Shown here in pieces: positions 13,439-17,368 of a stretch of DNA of 17,368 nucleotides. Below the pieces are notes generated by a model. That model did not search any database and was not told where the DNA came from. It saw only the letters and a program-made list of their open reading frames with translations. A program made the translations under genes and the position numbers. The stretch comes from Gemmatimonadota bacterium (lineage in GTDB: Bacteria > Gemmatimonadota > Gemmatimonadetes > Gemmatimonadales > GWC2-71-9), in contig QHTW01000017.1 of NCBI GenBank assembly GCA_003220955.1, positions 2,450-19,817 of the forward strand. Reading direction: 5' to 3'. Positions within the stretch are counted from its first letter, which is position 1. Every line of letters starts with the position of its first letter.

Positions 13439-14965
13439 GTGCGCGGGTTGTTTCTGGTGCTCTGCGCCGGCGTTTTGGCGTGTATTGGCGAGCGTGGGCC
13501 GCTCACGAACCGCATGGCCCACTCCCCCACAACCTATCTCGCACGCGCGGCGCGCCAGCCGGTGCGCTGGCAGCCGTGGGGACGCGATGCCTTCACGCTC
13601 GCCGCGAAGCTCGATCGCCCGATCCTGCTGTACGTCGGCAGCGATACCTGCCACTGGTGTGCCGAGACCGATCGCGCCATCTACACCGATCCCGAAATCG
13701 GCGCCCTCATCAACACGCTCTTCGTCCCGGTTCGCGTCGATCGCGACGAGCGCCCCGACGTGGCGCAGCGATACCAAGCGGCCGTCGAGCACCTCGCCGG
13801 GTTACGGGGATGGCCGCTCACCGTCTTCCTCACGGCCGATGGCTCGGCCTTTTTCGGGGGCACGTATTTCCCGGCGGATGATCCAATCACCGGACGTGGG
13901 TTGAAGCAGCTGCTCCCCGAAGTGGCGAAGAGCTATCGCGAGCAACGCTCATTCGTCGTCCAACAGGCAGCGCGGGTTCGGGAGCTCGTACTCACGGGAA
14001 ACCATGAGCTCAGTGGCACGCTGCGGCCTTCCCTGGTGCAGCAGGGTATCGTCGACGTCAGGCGCGATCTCGACGAAGCGGTTCGCAGCCGAACAGCCGG
14101 CGGCAATGTCATGCACGCCCAGGCCGCGTCGCTGCTGCTCCGCGACACGACCGCCCGTGCGTCGGCACTCCGCGCGCTGGATTTGATGCTCGACACGACC
14201 GCCGGGATTGCCGGCGAGGATCCCCCGGAGCTGGTTCGCGCGGCCCTCGTGGGAACGGTCGCCGAGGCCTGGATCGTGACCGGCGACAACCACTACCGGG
14301 AAGCAGGCCGATCCCTCGTGCGGAGCCTGGCGGACGAGTTGCCTTCCGCGGATCGCGCCAGTTCCGGTGGCAGCCAGGCTGTCTTCACTGATCAGCAGGC
14401 GTATATCATCGAGAAGGTGCTGCTCGCCGCGGCGACGTTCGGTGAGTCGACAGCGACCCGGCGCGCGCGGGCGGCGCTCGATGGTGTCTTGCAGCGAACG
14501 TACGCGCGGGGCTGGGGCGTCCGGCACTCGGTTGCACCGGGTCCGCGAGACAGTGGAACACCACCAGGTTTGCTGCAGGACCAGGTCGAGATGGCACTCG
14601 CCTGCATTGCAGCCCATCAGGTCAGCGGTGAGGGCGGTTATCTGGACATCGCGATCGACCTCACCGTTGTCGCGGAGAGTGGCTATGCCGATCCCGCAGG
14701 CGGCTACTTCGATATCGCTGATGCGGCGCCGTCTTCACTCCCCGCGCTTGCCGACCGGACGAAACAGGTCCTCGATGACGTGCTGCCCGGCGCCAACGCC
14801 GGGACGGCGCTGGTTCTGGCCCGGCTCGCGCAGGTGACCGGCGACACGTCGTACCGGCGTCGTGCTCAGCGCACGCTGGAGGCCTTTGCGGGAGCCATCT
14901 CCGGAACCGGTGTCCGTGCCGCGACATATCTGGCCGCCGCACGAGAAACACTGCAGATACCGTGA
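13439..14965 (+). CDS. DUF255 thioredoxin-fold lipoprotein
   Basis: A 508-aa exported protein. From the GTG at 13439 it starts with a short signal VRGLFLVLCAGVLAC, a plausible lipobox with C15 as the lipidated residue. Residues about 35-170 are the DUF255/thioredoxin-like domain: PVRWQPWG, then CHWC (71-74), VRVDRDERPDVAQRY, GWPLTVFLTADG and FFGGTYFP. These match the YyaL/SPATA20 family. The remaining 330 residues are helical and correspond to the alpha/alpha-barrel part of that family, shorter than in full-length members (about 650-700 aa). The CxxC suggests thiol-disulfide chemistry, but the family's role is not settled. The upstream GGAGG is about 14 nt from the GTG. A longer open frame to 13196 runs antisense through the CDGSH gene and is rejected. 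Confidence 0.87.
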   Translation: MRGLFLVLCAGVLACIGERGPLTNRMAHSPTTYLARAARQPVRWQPWGRDAFTLAAKLDRPILLYVGSDTCHWCAETDRAIYTDPEIGALINTLFVPVRVDRDERPDVAQRYQAAVEHLAGLRGWPLTVFLTADGSAFFGGTYFPADDPITGRGLKQLLPEVAKSYREQRSFVVQQAARVRELVLTGNHELSGTLRPSLVQQGIVDVRRDLDEAVRSRTAGGNVMHAQAASLLLRDTTARASALRALDLMLDTTAGIAGEDPPELVRAALVGTVAEAWIVTGDNHYREAGRSLVRSLADELPSADRASSGGSQAVFTDQQAYIIEKVLLAAATFGESTATRRARAALDGVLQRTYARGWGVRHSVAPGPRDSGTPPGLLQDQVEMALACIAAHQVSGEGGYLDIAIDLTVVAESGYADPAGGYFDIADAAPSSLPALADRTKQVLDDVLPGANAGTALVLARLAQVTGDTSYRRRAQRTLEAFAGAISGTGVRAATYLAAARETLQIP

Positions 14966-14993
14966 CCAACACCCCCCCCTTGGGGTCCCTGTA

Positions 14994-15517
14994 ATGGTGA
15001 ACGAAGACGCCGACGTAGTCGCCCGGGTGCTCGCTGGCGATGGGGAGGCGTTCGGGATTCTCATCCGGCGATATGAGCCGGGCCTGCTTCGCTTCGCAAC
15101 GCGGATGCTCGGGAATCCCGACGCGGCGGCGGATGCGGTAGCTGAGAGTCTCGTGCGCGCCTATCGGCATTTGGCACAATGCCGCGACCCGTCGCGGCTG
15201 CGGAGCTGGCTGTACCGGATTACCGGGAATCGCTGTCGGAGCCATCTCGCCCGGCGGCACATGGACGACATTCCGCTGAGCGAGGCCCCCCCGCCGGCGT
15301 TGGCGGAGGCGTCGGACGCCTGGGAAATACTCGTGCGGAGTGAGCAGGTCGCACTCGTAGAGCGCGCGCTCGTGAGGCGTTCGTCTTGAAGCACGTGGAC
15401 GGGATGAGCTACGAGGAGATGGCGGCGGTGACCGGGGCACGCATCCCCACGCTCAAGATGCGGGTGCATCGGGCGCGGGAAGCGCTGCTGGAGGCACTGG
15501 AGGAGGTCGTACGATGA
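14994..15517 (+). pseudogene. ECF-type RNA polymerase sigma factor, frameshifted in the region 2-4 linker
   Basis: Frame 1 (14994-15389) encodes 131 residues with region 2: LAGDGEAFGILIRRYEPGLL, DAVAESLVRAYRHL and SRLRSWLYRITGNRCRSHLA. It then hits TGA shortly after LVERAL. Region 4 continues in another frame from about 15371: REAFVLKHVDGMSYEEMAAV followed by TGARIPTLKMRVHRAREALL, ending at TGA 15515-15517. The usual xLPxxx linker before REAFVLK is absent. The simplest reading is a deletion of about 22 nt that shifted the frame. As written, the protein lacks the -35-binding region 4. The true stop of region 4 overlaps the next gene as ATGA, showing that the ancestral gene was coupled to it. 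An error in the assembly is possible; ribosomal frameshifting is less likely because no slippery heptamer is apparent. Confidence 0.85.
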
Positions 15518-16137
15518 GCCCAATTGATCCGCGGTTGCAGGAGGCGCTCGATGCGGAGCGCGATCCCGGCGAATTGCCGACGGATCTGCGGGAGGCGTAC
15601 GCCCGGCTGATGGCGGCGGCGCAGCTGCTTCAGACGACGCCGCGGCTGAGCGTCGCCACTCGCATCATGACGGAGATCCGCCTGCTCCCCGCGCCAGTGC
15701 ACTCGGATGGACCGATGCGCCGTCTCATTCGCTGGTTCGGGCGCCCGCGGGCCGTCACGGTCCGACTGCGTCCGGTTTGGACCCTGGGGCTGGCGGTCGG
15801 TCTCGCGGCGATGCTGCTGCTGTCCTCGCAGCAAGACTCGGCTCCGACGCCCAGCGCGAGCGAGGGCATCGCGAATTTCATCGGTCATTTCCCGGGAGCC
15901 ACGTCGGTGGAAGTCGTCGGCTCGTTCAATAACTGGAGTCGCGGCGCAATCCACCTGAATGACGACGATCATGACGGAGATCCGCCTGCTCCACGCGCCA
16001 GTGCACTCGGATGGACCGATGCGCCGTCTCATTCGCTGGTTCGGGCGCCCGCGGGCCGTCACGGTCCGACTGCGTCCGGTTTGGACCCTGGGGCTGGCGG
16101 TCGGTCTCGCGTGCGGCCAGCGGCCGCGCAGCCATGA
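15514..16137 (+). CDS. Anti-sigma-like membrane protein with glycogen-binding-type (CBM48/E-set) domain, disrupted by a duplication
   Basis: 207 aa as an open frame. Residues 1-85 are cytoplasmic and helical (MSPIDPRLQEALDAERDPGE). A single TM follows at about 89-105, then an external segment IANFIGHFPGATSVEVVGSF, then NNWSRGAIHLNDDDHDG. The last matches the start of the AMPK/isoamylase N-terminal E-set fold (VEVVGSFNxW). From residue about 152 the sequence is a second copy of 15664-15807 read in another frame, so the rest of the E-set domain is replaced by unrelated residues ending RPAAAQP. Position right after a sigma factor (ATGA overlap) plus cytoplasmic-TM-external layout suggests an anti-sigma or membrane partner that senses glucans. 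No zinc-finger HxxxCxxC anti-sigma motif is present. Its stop overlaps the next start (ATGA). Confidence 0.7.
   Translation: MSPIDPRLQEALDAERDPGELPTDLREAYARLMAAAQLLQTTPRLSVATRIMTEIRLLPAPVHSDGPMRRLIRWFGRPRAVTVRLRPVWTLGLAVGLAAMLLLSSQQDSAPTPSASEGIANFIGHFPGATSVEVVGSFNNWSRGAIHLNDDDHDGDPPAPRASALGWTDAPSHSLVRAPAGRHGPTASGLDPGAGGRSRVRPAAAQP
15664..15807 (+). repeat. 144-bp direct repeat, copy 1
   Basis: Matches 15968-16111 at 143 of 144 positions by eye (the single difference is C at 15689 versus A at 15993). This copy is in the native frame and encodes the residue 51-98 region, including the start of the transmembrane segment. Confidence 0.95.
15968..16111 (+). repeat. 144-bp direct repeat, copy 2
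   Basis: A second copy, offset by 304 bp from the first and therefore in a different reading frame within the same gene. It begins with ATCATGACGG, preceded by GACG, and ends at GTCTCGCG. It overwrites the expected external domain of the protein. Confidence 0.95.
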
Positions 16138-16787
16138 GGTGTAAGCTCGCCGTCGTGCTGGTGCTGATCGCAGGCCCGCTCACGGCCCAAAGCGGATCGA
16201 CCCGGCTGGCGGGCCGGGTCCCGGCGGCCGTGCTTCCGGCAATCGACTCCATCATCGGGACGGCGCTCGCTGAGAGTCTGCCGACCGAGCCGCTCGTTCA
16301 GAAGGCGCTCGAGGGCAGCGCCAAGAACATTCCTCCGGACCGGCTCGTCAGCGGCGTCCGGCGCGGCCTGCTGCAGCTCCGCCAGGCGCGCATCATCGTG
16401 AGCCAGGCGGTCCCCCAGGGGCAGCCAGTGCCCGAGGGGCATGTCGCTGCGGTGGCGGCCGCGCTCGCGCGCGGCCTTCCCGGCCCGATCGTGGAGCGGC
16501 TCCTGGCGATGGCGCCGAATGAGCCGCCTGGGCCCGTGCTGCATGCGGCTGCCGACCTGGTAGCCCATCGCTTTAATCCCGATTCCGCCGTCGAGCTGTT
16601 GCTGGAGGCCCATAACAAAGGCTTGCGGGGCGTGCGGTTACTCGATGTGGCCGTGGCCGCGGACCACGAGCTCCAGCGTCCGGGGGGCCGAACTCCTGCC
16701 GAAGCGATGGCCCACGTCAGGGCGATGTTGCCGAACGTGCCGGTGCCGGAATCGGCCGTGACGCGACATGGAACGAAGGGGTCGTAA
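16134..16787 (+). CDS. Secreted helical protein of unknown function, sigma-locus member
   Basis: 217 aa. A signal peptide (MRCKLAVVLVLIAGPLTAQS, cleavage likely after Ala18 or Gln19) is followed by an Ala/Leu/Val-rich, mostly helical mature part with Pro-rich turns (GLPGPIVERLLAMAPNEPPG) and the segment HRFNPDSAVELLLEAHNKGL. No catalytic motif or known family is recognised. The start at 16134 overlaps the stop of the CBM48-like gene (ATGA), so it belongs to the same operon and is probably translated by coupling. It is most likely periplasmic. The hairpin GGGTCG/CGACCC surrounds its stop codon (16779-16796) but has no adjacent T tract. Confidence 0.8.
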   Translation: MRCKLAVVLVLIAGPLTAQSGSTRLAGRVPAAVLPAIDSIIGTALAESLPTEPLVQKALEGSAKNIPPDRLVSGVRRGLLQLRQARIIVSQAVPQGQPVPEGHVAAVAAALARGLPGPIVERLLAMAPNEPPGPVLHAAADLVAHRFNPDSAVELLLEAHNKGLRGVRLLDVAVAADHELQRPGGRTPAEAMAHVRAMLPNVPVPESAVTRHGTKGS

Positions 16788-16814
16788 GAGCGACCCTAAA
16801 CCCGAGGCTTTTTA

Positions 16815-17012
16815 ATGCTTCAGTCCGCACTCCTCCTCCTGGCTCTTGCTGGGCAACAGCCCACGCAACAGCCGGCCGCGGCGCCTGCGAAGCCCGCAGC
16901 GAACGCGTCTCAACAGGCTGACACCTCCAAGGCGAAGCCGAAGCACGCGCGCCGCGCGAAGAGCAAGGCGAAACCCGCCGCTCCGCGCGACACGACCAAG
17001 TCGAAGCCCTGA
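16815..17012 (+). CDS. Small secreted Ala/Pro/Lys-rich protein
   Basis: 65 aa. A hydrophobic start (MLQSALLLLALAGQQ) resembles a signal peptide. The rest is low-complexity, rich in Gln, Pro, Ala and then Lys/Arg (KPKHARRAKSKAKPAAPRDT), with no Cys or aromatic residues. It is disordered and strongly basic at the C-terminus. It lies 27 nt after the preceding gene on the same strand and is probably the last gene of the sigma-locus run. Its TGA (17010-17012) abuts the stop of the convergent argJ. The function is unknown; binding to acidic polymers or the cell surface would fit the composition. No clear ribosome binding site is visible, so the start is less certain. Confidence 0.6.
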   Translation: MLQSALLLLALAGQQPTQQPAAAPAKPAANASQQADTSKAKPKHARRAKSKAKPAAPRDTTKSKP

Positions 17013-17368
17013 CTAGGACGTGTAGTCCGAGTTGATCCGGACGTAGTCCGGGGAAAGATCGCAGGTCCACACCACCGCCTCCGCTCGACCCAAGCCAAGG
17101 TCGAGCCGGAGGCGGATGGCTTTCTGCTCGAAAATGGCGCGCGCGAGCTTCGGATCGGCGAGCGCTGTGGCGCCGCCGCTCGCGAGGGTGAGCCAGTCGC
17201 CCCCCTCCCCTCCTGTCCCCCATCCATTCGAGCCCGCCTGCAGCGTGATGCGCTCGGCGACGAGCGCTACGCCGGCCACGCCGGCCGCGGCGAGCACGCG
17301 GCCCCAATTGGGGTCGCCGCCGTAGATCGCCGTCTTCACCAGCGTCGAGCGGGCGATCGCGCGGCCAA
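17013..17368 (-). CDS. argJ: ArgJ, glutamate/ornithine N-acetyltransferase, C-terminal part
   Basis: 118 codons of the C-terminal end; the gene continues past the right edge. The frame reads SxLVKTAIYGGDPNWGRVLA at its start (on minus, from about 17350 down), then LDLGLGRAEAVVWTCDLSPD, and ends YVRINSDYTS. These are hallmark segments of the beta subunit of ArgJ, which transfers the acetyl group from N-acetylornithine to glutamate (cyclic arginine pathway) and, in bifunctional versions, also uses acetyl-CoA. The autocleavage site and N-terminal alpha subunit lie outside the window, so mono- versus bifunctionality cannot be judged. A Gly-rich insert (GSNGWGTGGEGGD) precedes the last helix. It converges on the small secreted protein gene. 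Confidence 0.95.
   Translation of the reverse strand, partial: GRAIARSTLVKTAIYGGDPNWGRVLAAAGVAGVALVAERITLQAGSNGWGTGGEGGDWLTLASGGATALADPKLARAIFEQKAIRLRLDLGLGRAEAVVWTCDLSPDYVRINSDYTS

Noticed and set aside
15959..16144. A 61-aa open frame from the second repeat copy, duplicating the cytoplasmic/TM region.
   Set aside because: It is a by-product of the duplication. It has no independent ribosome binding site and ends soon after the repeat; no separate function is supported.
16779..16813. A hairpin GGGTCG/CGACCC followed by TTTTT as a terminator after the 217-aa protein.
   Set aside because: The T tract is 12 nt from the stem, which is only 6 bp and contains the stop codon in its loop. Termination is not convincing.

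Overview
The window is GC-rich, gene-dense chromosomal DNA from a bacterium. The gene set points to a Gemmatimonadota-like or related soil or sediment lineage: an NagB/PIG-L fusion, a long P5C dehydrogenase of the type shared with animals, an HmuY-family protein, a DUF5679 zinc ribbon, and an ECF sigma factor followed by a glycogen-binding-type membrane protein. This placement is an inference from gene content; no rRNA or other marker is present. I see no CRISPR array, tRNA, rRNA, insertion sequence or phage gene.

Layout. 1-633 (minus): a double-ACT-domain protein followed by a truncated Lys/Ala-rich basic protein. 729-1484 (plus): a membrane protein with a His/Asp-rich tail resembling LAS metallopeptidases. 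1481-2296 (minus): a PEP mutase/isocitrate lyase-family enzyme. 2336-3427 (plus): a LACTB-like serine hydrolase. 3409-5744 (minus): a translationally coupled OmpR-type response regulator and its histidine kinase. 5745-6007: a non-coding stretch with two strong hairpins and a candidate small RNA. 6008-6496 (minus): a DUF1097 membrane protein. 6574-9039 (minus): a two-gene unit of a small two-TM sensor-like protein and the NagB/PIG-L fusion. 9218-10252 (plus): a soluble kinase-like protein with a degenerate ATP-binding domain, divergent from that unit. 10249-10719 (minus): a VOC dioxygenase/glyoxalase. 10765-12396 (plus): pruA, trailed by a broken HmuY-like gene. 12906-13389 (minus): a zinc ribbon and a CDGSH iron-sulfur protein. 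13439-14965 (plus): a DUF255 thioredoxin-fold lipoprotein. 14994-17012 (plus): a four-gene run of sigma factor, CBM48-like membrane protein, secreted protein and small basic secreted protein. 17013-17368 (minus): the C-terminal end of argJ.

Themes. Metabolic genes cover amino-sugar breakdown (NagB fusion), proline/glutamate catabolism (pruA), arginine synthesis (argJ) and C-C or C-P lyase chemistry (PEP mutase family). Regulation includes one complete two-component system, one degenerate kinase beside a membrane sensor-like protein, and an ECF sigma locus whose partner carries a possible glucan-sensing domain outside the membrane. The genome is very compact: two convergent pairs share 4 nt at their stop codons, a third overlaps by 19 nt, and a fourth abuts.

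The most unusual stretch is 12.4-16.1 kb. It holds three structural lesions: an out-of-frame HmuY-like gene, a sigma factor whose region 2-region 4 linker is lost with a frameshift, and a 144-bp direct duplication that scrambles the sensor domain of its partner. Either this locus is decaying or the assembly is damaged here; raw reads would decide. A second recurring signal is a -10-like TAnATT hexamer placed 6-7 nt before ATG starts that lack a Shine-Dalgarno sequence, which suggests leaderless transcripts.
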